Assembly: GCA_022559845.1 (NCBI GenBank)
Contig: CM040123.1
Coordinates: forward strand, 322,133,933 to 322,197,932
Length of the DNA: 64,000 bases
Direction of reading: 5' to 3'
DNA from: Amorphophallus konjac
Lineage: Eukaryota > Streptophyta > Magnoliopsida > Alismatales > Araceae
Positions 47,653 to 58,133 of this stretch are shown piece after piece. Under the pieces are notes generated by a model. The model had not been told where the DNA came from. It was given only the letters and a program-made list of their open reading frames with translations, and made no database searches. Every line of letters starts with the position of its first letter. Position 1 is the first letter of the stretch. The position numbers and the translations under genes were made by a program.

Positions 47653-49822
47653 TGTTGAAATCAGATGGAAGGATCTTTCACCACAGAATGTGGATCTAGA
47701 GTGGGGTGAATAGATTAATTGGCCAATTAAAAAATTATGCCTAGATTCAGATGCGGAATTAAAAGAACACTGATCTGCTAGATCACAACTCAGTGGTTGG
47801 ATCTAAACAGAATCTGATCGACCTGGAGTGTTTATGAAATCAGTTCCACAAACAATCAAACACAGTCAATGCACCTTCGATAATAGAGATAAAATCTGCT
47901 AGATAAACAAGCAATCACACGAAAGGCACAAAGAATTTTAGGTGGTTCAGTCAACCGACCTACGTCCACCCCACATTCAACTCGAATGTGGATAACTGCT
48001 GATTCACAGCTTTAAACTGCTGGGCAACACAGCTTGCCAACAACGGCTGGGGATTACAGCTTATCCCGACCAAAGGAACCTCCTCTGCAACAGCTGAGCT
48101 TCACAGCTTGCTCTGCTGGGCACTACAGCTTGGCCGACCAGAGGTAACACCTCTGCACACAGCTGCCTCACAGCTTGACACGGCTGAGTAACAGCTTGAT
48201 CGAACAAAAGTTTTCAAATGAAAGATAATAAAGACTGAAAATCAAGAAAGAATGAATCGAACGAAATGGAAAAAACCAAAACAACTGTAGCTCAAAGTGA
48301 GCAATATCAGCTCTGGTATCTGAACCAAGAGACTGATTCACAAGCTCTCATATAAACCCTCTCAACACATCTCTCTCACTCTTCTCTTCTCTCTTTTTCT
48401 TCTTCTTTGATTTTCTTCTCTGTGGATCTCGGTGGCTCTCTGCTGCTTCAGACTTTCAGCCTCACTGTATAGACTTTGCCACTTCTTCGATCAGCCTTCA
48501 TCCGAAGAGGAAGACTCATATATATACAGCAGCAGACTGGATAAGGGCGCGTGGCTTCCACATTTCCCGCCCATAGAATTCACCAGAACCGAGGACATTT
48601 CATCCACATGGCAGCATCCTGGGATGGGCTGCTTCCACGTGTCATCATCACAACACCTCGTCTTCCTTAGATCATGAGCCATGTCATCAATCCCAACAAA
48701 GAATCCCTGTCAGACAGTCGAAATAGAGTCATCAGGATGTAATGTATAGACTTTGTGAACTCGACTGTAGTGTATAGACTTCAGACTGTATAGACTTTGT
48801 GAACTCGATTGCAGTGTATAGACTTCAGACTGTATAGACTTAGATATCCTTAAGCTCAATGTATAGACTTCATGAATGATGCATGCAATGCAATCGAGTG
48901 TATAGACATTCACAATGTATAGACTTGCCACGGGAAAGGGCTGTACAGACTTGAGCAATGTATAGACTTGCCACCGACCAATGTATAGACTTGAAGATGA
49001 TTGTGAGAGCATGCAGTGTAGGGAGTGTACAGACTTACCACCGACCAATGTATAGACTTTGTCAAACGATGCAAGCGACAATGCATGAGACGATCGGATG
49101 TATAGACTTGGGCTGTACAGACTTGGAGAGACGATGCGTGAGACGCTGCCAGACTCTGTACAGACTTGGACGTAGGTAATGATTGTAATGTGTAGACTTA
49201 GTGTGTAGCAAAAGTAGTGAACGTAGGAATAGGTTGGAATGTATAGACTTACGTTCGATTGGCAATGTATAGACTTCAACTCAGCAAGCTACAGTGCAAT
49301 GTCTAGACTTAATGGTGCAAGCGATGTATAGACTTTGGAGCACTTGAAGCACTGACACGCTGCAATGTATAGACTTGAGTTAAGCAAGCTACAGTGCCGA
49401 TGAGTAGACTTGGACAATGTGCAGACTTGAAGGCAAGGTGACGATGTGTAGACTTGGCCAATGTACAGACTTGAATGCTCGACCAGTGTACAGACTTTGA
49501 TGAACATGCAAGTGAGTGTATAGACTTGGAAAACTGGGGGGGTCGACCCATCAAAGAAGGGGGTCGACCCATGATGCATGAATGTATAGACATGCTCTAA
49601 GCGATGCACAAACACAACACAAAGCAGTGTATAGACTCTACATGCAATGTGTAGACTTTGAGTGTATGTGCAATGTGTAAACCTGTAAAGTGCATAGAAC
49701 ACACATACAATCTGATAAGAATAATTTCATCAAAGCATAAACAGTTGCCAATCAATCAAAACAAGGTGTTGCCAATGAAGTAAAGCATATGTTAACATCA
49801 TCAACACAGAGAAGTCACAACA
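47653..49822 (-). repeat. Element D 5' LTR (promoter LTR)
   Basis: 2170 bp, colinear with 35755-37940. TATATATA at 48519-48526, motif array AAGTCTATACA (minus sense) at about 48740-49690 upstream of it, two GGGTCGACCC palindromes at 49536-49570, leader hairpin at 47971-47991. Confidence 0.92.
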
Positions 49823-49827
49823 CATCT

Positions 49828-50023
49828 CTCCATCCTCTCTCCGCTCCTTGGCCATTCTCTATGTGGGCTTTCGATGTTGTCGGCCCGCTCGGTGATCCTA
49901 ATTCTCAGATCAAGTAGAAATCCTTTATCCTTACCACCACTGAGTACTTCACCAAATGGGCCGAAGCAGAGGCGTACGCGGAGATCAAAGCTTCAACGGT
50001 GTGCCGCTTTATCATGAAGAATA
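49828..50023 (+). pseudogene. pol: Element G pol, part 2: integrase core, first half
   Basis: Short piece between D and E. It reads PWPFSMWAFDVVGP, then FILTTTEYFTKWAEAEAYAE, ending at FIMKN where E inserted. FDVVGP holds the first catalytic Asp of the integrase DDE triad. One stop (TAG, 49915-49917) lies in it. It continues the HHCC region that ends at 35754. Confidence 0.9.
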
Positions 50024-51902
50024 TGATGTGACACGAAATGCAGCAAGATGAAATGAGACCCTTGGACTAAATTCGCAAGAACACACAAATAAGAGATCAA
50101 GCATAAAACGCCGAACACCGCGCGCACCCGATTCCCTAGGTGACTCGGTGATGCCGAGTAGAATAGTGGGTCTAGCCCCTAGCCGGTTAGAGGACCAGCA
50201 CTTGCTAAGATGTCCCTCCCAAAGGTTGAAGGCCCACAATCACGGGCGGCCGGGGTGCCTTGGAGCACTAGGACACTCACTCACTAGCCACGGTGACCAC
50301 ACGGCAAAGGTGGATCCGGGATCGAGCTCTCTTCCTCACCGACCAGCGGACTAATGATACGGATATGAAATGAACAGAAATGACGGAGCAAGGTTTTAGA
50401 GGCTCACCTAGCCGGCTTGAGGAAGCCGACTTCGCTCGAAGACGAGGGCGAGCGGGGAAGTGTGTTCCCCGCACACTGCGTCGGTGAGGCTTCACCTGCG
50501 AGAATTTGATTACACAACTACACCTCACGCAGGAGGGGGGTTCTCGGGGTGGGGGTTAATGATTTTACATTCCAAACACTACCACCTCACAGGGTGGGGC
50601 TTTCAGCCAGCCAAGCGGGGAGGGGAGGATGGGCCAAAGCGGGTAGAAGAGAACTAAGGAAGTTGATGCAGCCGGTTGGACTTCTGGAAGGGAAGCCGCT
50701 GTTGCCGCCGTCCCGAGCTAGCCCGGACTCCGATTACGACGATTCCACCTCCTGGAGTTCCCTGACTTGATGCTGGTGATGTCTGAATTTTTTGACGGCC
50801 TCTGGAGTCGGAGACTGGCGACACCTGTGACTGGACCGAGGCAGCAATTGTGGTCTCTGGCCGGACCTGTTCTGTGGCAGTAGGTTGCAGACACTGTGGT
50901 GAGCTCTCCCGAACTCCGAATGGCACCAAACCAGCGGCGTTGTCTTCGTGGTTGAAGTAGCTAACAGCAGGAAGTGGTGGGGCGACGATCCCAGTTCGGT
51001 GGTGACGTGGGTCCTGGGAAGAGTGAACTCTGGTTGATGCAGCCAGAGAAAACTGACCTGGACAGTGTGAGGGAGAAAATTCGTAACTCTGTCCCACGGA
51101 GTCCAAATGGCGAACCGCTTCCTGATCCTGAAAGGGGACGGAGAGGAGCAGAACTTTGATGAAGAAACCCGAGCCTGGTTCAGCCTTGGTTGATCGTGGC
51201 ACCCTGTTCTTGTCGGTTCTGGTGTGGGATGGAGTCCTCCCTGCGCGACTGTGGGAGAATCGCCCTAGCCAGCAGCTCCGATCTCAGAACGAGGTGAAAC
51301 CACCTCGCCTTCGAAGCTGACTTGGAGATCTTTCCAGGGATGTAGGATACGCCCTCAGCAGCACCAGGATGGAGCTGTGGTCGTCGCTGCAACTGGAGGT
51401 TGATCTGCAAGTCGGCCTGCACACGAAGCTGAAACTAGGAGGACGGGGAAGAAGACTTCTTGGGTGATTGAAAGTGGGTGAGGTGCGGCCAAGGGGAGTG
51501 GTGGGGCTCTTGTGTGGAGTGTAGAGGGATGAGGAGGGGAGGAGTGGTCGAAATCTGCAGGGGGGGGGGGTGAAGAAGGTGGATGCAGCAAGGGTGTGTG
51601 TGTGGGTGGAGGGTGCGGCCTAAGCAATGGATGGGGGTGGATGGATGGTGGACGAATTTGGGAGGAAGGGGGGAGTGGGGTGGTCGACCTAGGGAGGTGA
51701 AGGGGCTTCTTGGGGAGGGGAAAGAGTCCTTGGGAGGTGGAAGGTTGCTTAGGGAAGGGGGAGGGCTGCCTTGGGAAGGTGAAAGGGTGCTTGGGGAGGA
51801 GGGATTGTTAATGGTGAAGTAATGGGGGGTCTTGGGAGGTGAAGAGGCTTGCTGAGGTGGCAAATGAGGTGGCAAGGGTAAGGAGAGAGATGGGATTCGA
51901 AC

Positions 51903-51938
<36 letters not shown>

Positions 51939-52401
51939 AGAGAGGGGGTTCGCCCCTTGGAGAGGGAGAGAGAGAGAATTAGAGTGAGAGAGAGAGATAG
52001 ACTCAAGTGGATGCAAACTTTCAATAATTTTTCATTAACCATAAGGGGAGGGGTTGGGGCCCTATTTATAGGGAAATCCCTTTTACAAATAGGTCCTCAA
52101 CACTTCACATACTAACACAAAAGCCAAGGGGAAGGGGGGGTGCGCCCATGGGCCTAGCCCAGTGGTAAAGGCCCATTAACAAGCACAAAGACTCATATGA
52201 CTCAACTAAGGACAATTAATTAAAAACCTAGGTACAAGACTCAAATAAAAGACAAAAGTACATGGTAATGAAAGGGGAAAATCACATAGTGACCTAGGAA
52301 AAGATTCTGAGATCCACTCTAGAACAGAGACGGCCTCCTAGCTGCTCCCGGGTGGGAGGGAAGTGCCAAGCCATAGGGAATCGCGAGTGATGTCCTCATC
52401 A
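50024..52401 (-). mobile_element. Element E: solo LTR of the F family inside the G integrase
   Basis: 2378 bp, TGATGTGACA at one end and CTCATCA at the other, perfect GAATA duplication (50019-50023, 52402-52406). Its reverse complement is colinear with the F LTRs: TGATGNGGACATC start, CCCATGGGCGC, TATAAATAGG (minus, 52063-52070), CT-rich leader, CCGAGTCACC and the terminal GTGTCACATCA. Divergence from F is clear, so it is a related subfamily. A GA microsatellite lies at about 51904-51935. The Pro- and Ser-rich open frames inside are low-complexity by-products. Confidence 0.9.
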
Positions 52402-53110
52402 GAATATCATCTCACGGTTCGGAGTGCCAAGCAACATCATCATCGACAACGGACCCCAGTTCGTCTCTCAAGAGCTCAAGGACATATGTAAGAAGTTCAA
52501 TATTACATTGCATCATTCATCTCCATATTATCCTCAAAGCAACGGTCAAGCCGAGGCCACTAATAAAACCCTTCTTAAAATCATAAAGAAAACATGCGAA
52601 TCTCATAAGTTTTCCGATTGGCCAGAAAGATTAGTGGAAGCTCTATAGGCTTACCGCACCTCCGTCCGTACTCCCACGGGACAAACACCCTATGCTCTTA
52701 CCTATGGGATGGAGGCAGTGCTCCCATATGAGATCTTGATCCCTTCCCTTAGAGTGCAGCTCGATAAGGAACTTAATCTTGACGAGCGTCGAGAGGCGTT
52801 GCTGGTTCAGCTAGAACTCTTAGATGAGAAGAGGATGAATGCGGCCGATCACGTATCCGTTTACCAAAAGGGAGTTTCGCGTTATTTTCAAAAGAAGGTG
52901 ATTGAACGTAAATTTTAAAAAGGAGATATGGTTTTGAAACGCAAATTCATTCGGTCTGCAGGTCCTAGGTCTAAATTACAACCTAACTGGGAAGGGCCGT
53001 TCGTTGTAAAAGAGGCTTATCCAGGGAATGCTTATCGCTTAGTAAACGCAGAAGGTGAGGAGCTCTCTCATGCTTGGAATGGGTTGTATCTTAAGCGTTT
53101 CTTTCCTTAG
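52402..53110 (+). pseudogene. pol: Element G pol, part 3: integrase second half and C-terminus
   Basis: Resumes with ISRFGVPSNIIIDNGPQF (second catalytic Asp), then PYYPQSNGQAEATNK (catalytic Glu). TAG at 52646 replaces the Trp usual before AYRTS, and TAA lies at 52916. The integrase C-terminal fold (KGDMVLKRK, then WEGPFVVKEAYPGNAYRL) ends at LKRFFP and TAG 53108-53110, where Tat-type pol normally ends. Confidence 0.9.
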
Positions 53111-53869
53111 AGTCTAATCAGTGCCACCCCGGCAGCGAGGGATTCCCTTCCTTTCGCTATAAGGGCCCCGAGTACGGCAATCACACACTACATGACATCC
53201 CTGGTCATGTTTCCCGCTTTGTAAACACCATTTCTCCTCGGCCATGCTTTGGGGGAAAGTCGAAGTCCCTGTCCGTTTCTTTCCTTGGCTGAATCCAGGG
53301 GCAAGAGGTGAATAAAGAGGCGATGACCAATCTAGGCACCCTGTCGAGAGGAGGTCTCAAATAGGGGCAGTTCGTTATGACCTGACGCCACCAGCAAAGA
53401 AAAGAAAAAAGAAAGCAAAGGAGCAATCTTTGTGACAAAAGCAAAAGTATTATCTCAAAGGTCTACCCTACCTATACTAAAAAAAAAAAAGCTCCAGAAA
53501 AAAGGAAGAAAGCTAGGCATGGCAAGAGTGGCAGTACAGTTCCCCGCGAGACGAATGAGCCCGGTCGCACGCATGTCTAGAGTGGACTAAGGTTCGATGA
53601 CAGACACAAAGTCCCGGCGCAACAGACCAAATCTCTAATGGGTTGTCTGGAGAGGAACACTAGTACTAAAAGCTTTTAGACCTGGCCTAAGCTTACCCCC
53701 GTGTTCTATTTTCTTTTTTAGGATCGAGACTAGTACCCTAGGTATGGCCCTGGTAGAAACACCGTCACGAGAGTTGGGCCTTGGTCAGGGATTGTCACCT
53801 TGTTGCACGCCAACCTCGGGAACTCTCGTTACAATAAGAAGGACCCACGTTGTCGGGGGAAGGCACTGG

Positions 53870-54180
53870 TTTCAAAATCCAAAAAAAGAGTCATATGTTT
53901 CAAAATCAAACAAAAAAATCGTATATGTCAAAATCCAAAAACATCAAATATTTTTCAAAATCCAAAGACATCAAATATTTTCAAAATCTAAAAACATCAA
54001 ATATTTTCAAAATTCAAAAAAGGGACATCAAATATTTTCAAAATCCAAAAAATTCTCATATTTTAAAATCCAAAAATCATATATCTCCAAAATCCAACAA
54101 AAACCACATATTTCAAAACCCCAAAACATCAAATATTCTCCAAAATCTAACAAAAATCAAATATATTTCCAAAAACACCA
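53870..54180. repeat. AT-rich tandem repeat of about 20-30 bp
   Basis: Repeated CATCAAATATTTTCAAAATC and AAAATCCAAAAA strings, about a dozen imperfect units of uneven length. The Lys/Asn/Ile-rich open frames across it come from the repeat. Confidence 0.85.
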
Positions 54181-54404
54181 AAAACACCATCACACGCATT
54201 GCATGCATCGCATTATTTCTATTATGTCTTCCCGCCTATTTAATAAGGCTCCACCCCATGACCAAATATCAAGAAACGGACATTTTCTAACTTGTTTCGA
54301 GGCAAGGGGTTGAGACTAAGAACAGATCTAACATGTCTATTGTCTAAGTGTGTGCAGAACGTAGGTTCAAGCTCAGGGCTAAAACTCACAACTATGCAGG
54401 TTCA

Positions 54405-54665
54405 GGACTGTGACGCGCCAGGAGCAGGCCGTCACACTCATCTAATGGCCTATCCTAGACCGTTACTTTATCTTCAGGCGTTGGCTTTACTCTCTCAGTA
54501 GCTCTCTCTCTAACGGTCTGGGCCACGACTGTTACTTCCTTCTAACGGTCTATCGTTGGACCGTTACGCTCTCCAGAGAACTTAATTCTCAGTCTATTCT
54601 TCTTGACGGTCTATCTCACGACCGTTACATCCTTCTAGCGGCCCTGCTCAGGACCGTTACATTCT
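54405..54665. repeat. GACCGTTAC hairpin repeat
   Basis: Five to six units with paired halves such as AACGGTCTATCG and GGACCGTTAC, near 54447, 54512, 54541, 54603 and 54637. Arms ACGGTC and GACCGT can pair. Spacing varies from about 28 to 65 bp. Confidence 0.75.
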
Positions 54666-55044
54666 CTAGAGGCTTTGTTTTCCAGATCATTCTAGCCAAG
54701 TCAAACCACAACTCAAGCTCATGCAACTAAGGCATCCCCATCTCATTCAAATAAACTTAATGCAAATATCAGACTAATAAAATTCAAATTATGATTGTCA
54801 GTTCATCAACATCTTTCGTGAACAAAGTCAAATTACATTCAATTTCTTATCCGCAAGAGGGCGGATCTTCCTCAACTCTTTCACGTAGCCACGACGTGCT
54901 TTGTCGTTCTCTTCCACTTCTTCTTGCCACGGACACACCTTGCTGATCTCCTACATGGTCAGCGCGTTTCGAACCGCTCTTTCATCCTCCTCGGTCCCCA
55001 TCTTCCTAGGTAGAAGGGGAGGGTAGTGTGATAGTGCAGGAGCT

Positions 55045-55653
55045 TCAATCTGAGGTAGTCCGAGCTGAAGATGGCACCGGTGCGGGTTGTAGATCGCCAT
55101 GGTTGTATTTCTCACAAGCTGGAGGTCCAGGCCTTGACGCCGCGGTATTCATAAGCAAAGTGCTCCGAAGGATCCTTGGTCGCATGATGAATTTCTCTAT
55201 TGGCAAAGTGTTGAAGAAGAGGCGCCATTCATCCCGAGTTTTCTTGTCCGCTGTCTTGCATTCAACATGTGAGGAAAATCCAGAAGCGCCTCCAATAAAG
55301 AACAAAGGCTGGCTCCTGAAGATCCGGCTGGCCGAAGTCGTATCTTCCTTGGGTTGGAATTTGATTCTCACTCCCATCCAACACTCAAGAAGTATCATGG
55401 AACCAAATAGAGGTCCTCCTAAGCAAGCGGAGCTTAGTCCTTCATAGAGATATGAGAGGATCGCTTGAGAGATGGACATTCCCTGCCACAACCCGCTGAT
55501 AACGCTACGGTTTTGGATATCTAAGAGGTGGTCGGTTGCAGTGAAAAGAAAGACTCCGCATAAGCAAACCAACACCGCCTTGGCTATTGCTTCGTATCTC
55601 TCCTACTTATTTTTGCAATGAGAGACTATTCATTGTGCCATGGGTATCAAGTG
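55045..55653 (-). pseudogene. Antisense plant-mobile-domain-like ORF, C-terminal part
   Basis: The main open part is 55575-55045. It includes LVCLCGVFLF, a Gly/Leu-rich helix region (SISQAILSYLYEGLSSACLG) and ILLECWMGVRIKF, resembling the central and C-terminal part of the plant mobile domain (aminotransferase-like, MAIN/MAIL1 family). Between 55576 and 55653 two stops occur in the same frame. The N-terminal part is at 63350-63757; F separates them and its AAGTG duplication restores the frame. The ORF is antisense to G, at the place where Tat-group elements are reported to carry an antisense ORF. Function unknown; recognition is by eye. Confidence 0.6.
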
Positions 55654-57998
55654 TGATGGGGACATCGATTACCAATTTCCACTTCTCCAAGGGTCCGGAT
55701 GCTCGCCATTATGTTCAGCCTGATTTTCTAAGATTAGCTATGTAATTTTTATATCTTTCTTGAGTCATTTTGTTGTATTTGCCTTTATTTTGGGTCATGT
55801 CCCTAGGTCATCATGTTATTTACCTATGTTTGTTAGGCTAGGGGGTCATATGGGCCCAATTAGATGGGCCTGGCCCATGGGCGCCCTCTTCCTTCCCCAC
55901 CCCCTTACTTATTTACTTTTAGCACTTTCTCCAGGGACTTTTTGTAAATGTTGGGTTTCCTATAAATAGGACCCCAACTCCACTTGAGTTCAGTAATGAA
56001 ATATTGAAGAAAATTTGCCAATTGAGTGCTCCTCTCTCTCTCCCACTTGCCCTCTCTCTTCTTCTCTCTCCAGGGGGCGAACCCCACTCTCTCTCTTCCT
56101 CCTCCCCTGGGTGAACTAGCCCCTTCACCTCCCCCTCCCCCTGCCACCTCAGCTGCCACCTCATCCTCCACCCCTTCACCTTCCCTAGGCCACTTAATAC
56201 CCCATCAATTCCCTCCACTTCCCAAGCAACCCTTCACTTCCCCATACACCATTCCCACCTCCAAGGCACCCTTCACTCTCCCCCAAGCAACCTTCCCACT
56301 CCCCCACACCCTCATTCATACCCCTTGGGCATTCAAACCCCTCTCCCCCCACAACTTGTGCAGCAACCCCTCCACCTAGCCTCCACCCTTGCCTTGGCCG
56401 ACCCATCCCTCCCATCTCCTAGCTGCGGCCCTCTCACCCTTCCACCCCCTTGGGACCTCCACACTCCCTGATCCTCCCATCTCACAATTCCTAAACACCC
56501 CTCCCCCATCTACCATCACTACCACCACCCCCACCATTGCTAACCTCCACTCCCTTAACCTAGCTCCACCACTTTCCCCTTCCTTTGGCCAAAGTCTGCA
56601 GGTGGCAGAAGAAGGTTCGACTTGCAGAAGCCACCACGAGTTCATATGGCGACGTCTGAAGGTGAATCATACATTGCTGGAAAGGGCGTCAAGTGAACTT
56701 CACAGGCGAGGTGATCTCATCCCATTCCGAGTTTGGGGCTGCTTGGGAGAGTCGTTCTTCCCCGACTGCGCAGAGCTCCCTCTGCAGAGTTCCTAAACCT
56801 GATTTGAAGCTGAACCACGACCAACGGCGGAGGGTTCAGACCGAGAGTTCTTCATCAAAGTTCTTCCACGTCCTATCCTCTTCCAGGATCAGGAAGCGGA
56901 ATCGCGTTCGGCATCCGGAGGTCAGAGCTTTCATTTTTTCTTCCTCAACTGGACGGGTCTGCCTCCCATAACCTGCAGCGACCTACTGCCACTCATCGGC
57001 ATCCCCCAGTCCACCCCGACATCAGACGGCTTTTCCACCAGTTTTCCCACAAAGAGGGTTCGTACACGGTTCCAATAACTTCGACGGTTCAAGATTTGGT
57101 GTCCGGGAGCGGCCGGGACAACTTCGGCAAGTCACTGTTCATGTCAGGTAGCTGTTGCGGCCAGAAGCTGCCACCTTGTTCAAAGCTCGACCCGGACCAG
57201 CCACTGCAGCCGAAGAAATCGATAAAATTCTGAAGCATCCAGGTTCCAGATACGAAGATTTCCCAGCTGGTCTCGACTTCATCAGAATTCTAGAACGCGA
57301 TCTACGATCCCCACAGCGACGGGCTGTCAGCCAACACAGCAAGCAGGGAACTTCCTTTTCGGCTACACCGGCGCATCTTCCGGTGAATCTCCCTCCTCCG
57401 CCTGGCCGGCTTACCACCCCTCCCTGCGTGGAGGTAGTGTTTGAGTGTATTTAATTGTCCCCACCCCAAGTTCACCCTCCTGCGCGAGGAGTAGTGATTG
57501 TAACCTTAAAACCGGACTGAAGCTTCACCAGCGCAGTGTGCGGGGAACCACACTTCCCCGCTCGCCCTCGTCTCCGATCGGGGTTGGTTTCTTCAAACCA
57601 ACCAGGTGAGCTCTACCCTTGCTCTTTACTCTTGTTCATTTAATATCTGCAAAACTTATTCGCTGGTTGGTGAGAGAGTGCCCGATCCCGGAACCACCAC
57701 CCTTGTGTGGTCACCGTGGCCTTAGTGAGAGGAGTGTCCTAGTGCCCCCAAGGCACCCGGCTGCCCTTGCTTGTGGGCTTCCTATCTTCGGGAGGGATAA
57801 CCTAAGTGGTGCTGGCCCTCTAGCCAGCCAGGGACTTTCTCCACTACCTAGACTCGGCATCACCGAGTCACCACGGGAAACGGGTGTGTGCGGTGTAACG
57901 GCGACTTTCAAGTTGCTCTCGACTCTTGTGATTGTTATTGCAAATTAAGTCCAAGGGATCATTGTCGTTTGCTGCCTTTGCATCATTGTGTCACATCA
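55654..57998 (+). repeat. Element F 5' LTR
   Basis: 2345 bp. TATAAATAGG at 55961-55970, preceded by GGGCCTGGCCCATGGGCGCC and followed by a long CT/CCA-rich leader. Near-identical to the 3' LTR with few substitutions and small indels, such as 4 bp near 55915. Confidence 0.93.
55961..55967 (+). promoter_or_regulatory. TATA box, element F 5' LTR
   Basis: CCTATAAATAGGACCCC, a strong plant TATA consensus, also present at 61307 in the 3' LTR and on the minus strand of solo LTR E. Confidence 0.7.
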
Positions 57999-58001
57999 AC
58001 T

Positions 58002-58013
58002 TGGTATCAGAGC
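58002..58013 (+). promoter_or_regulatory. Element F primer-binding site
   Basis: TGGTATCAGAGC three bases after the 5' LTR, a perfect initiator-Met tRNA PBS. Confidence 0.92.
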
Positions 58014-58133
58014 AAGTTCTAGACTTGTCTCTACAAGCCTAGGTCCTAGGGTCTTTGCATTTTCATCATCCGTGTGCATGTCCACCCGTAGTGGTACCTT
58101 GTACCGAGCCGACCCCTCTACCTCGGTTCCACC

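Larger units (their letters stand above)
35755..49822 (-). mobile_element. Element D: full-structure Ty1/copia element (gag-pol), decayed
   Basis: LTRs 35755-37940 and 47653-49822, ends TGTTGAAATC and TCACAACA, perfect CATCT duplication (35750-35754, 49823-49827) inside the G integrase. On the minus strand: PBS, Gag, protease, integrase, RT, RNase H, 1.7 kb noncoding, PPT. It is 14.1 kb including the 2.4-kb solo LTR H; about 11.7 kb without it. Large coiled-coil Gag and long LTRs suggest the SIRE/Maximus side of copia, but lineage needs a tree. It is the only element here that ever encoded a full copia pol. Confidence 0.93.
53111..55044 (+). other. Element G post-pol noncoding region
   Basis: No gene recognised in 1.9 kb. 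It contains GC-balanced unique sequence to about 53865, an AT-rich tandem repeat (53870-54180), a second repeat with GACCGTTAC hairpins (about 54405-54665) and unique sequence to 55044. Tandem repeats after pol have been reported for Tat-group elements such as Retand, which fits the position. Confidence 0.6.

Noticed and set aside
49828..50023. Fragment of an independent host gene
   Set aside because: It joins exactly with the integrase pieces at 35754 and 52402 once the D and E target duplications are accounted for.
51435..52016. Pro/Ser-rich 193-aa ORF
   Set aside because: Lies on the leader side of solo LTR E, composed of GA/CT microsatellite and C-rich sequence. The F LTRs have equivalent but unrelated frames.
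53744..54313. Lys/Gln/Ile-rich ORFs of 146-189 codons
   Set aside because: They coincide with the AT-rich tandem repeat, and two frames are open at once.
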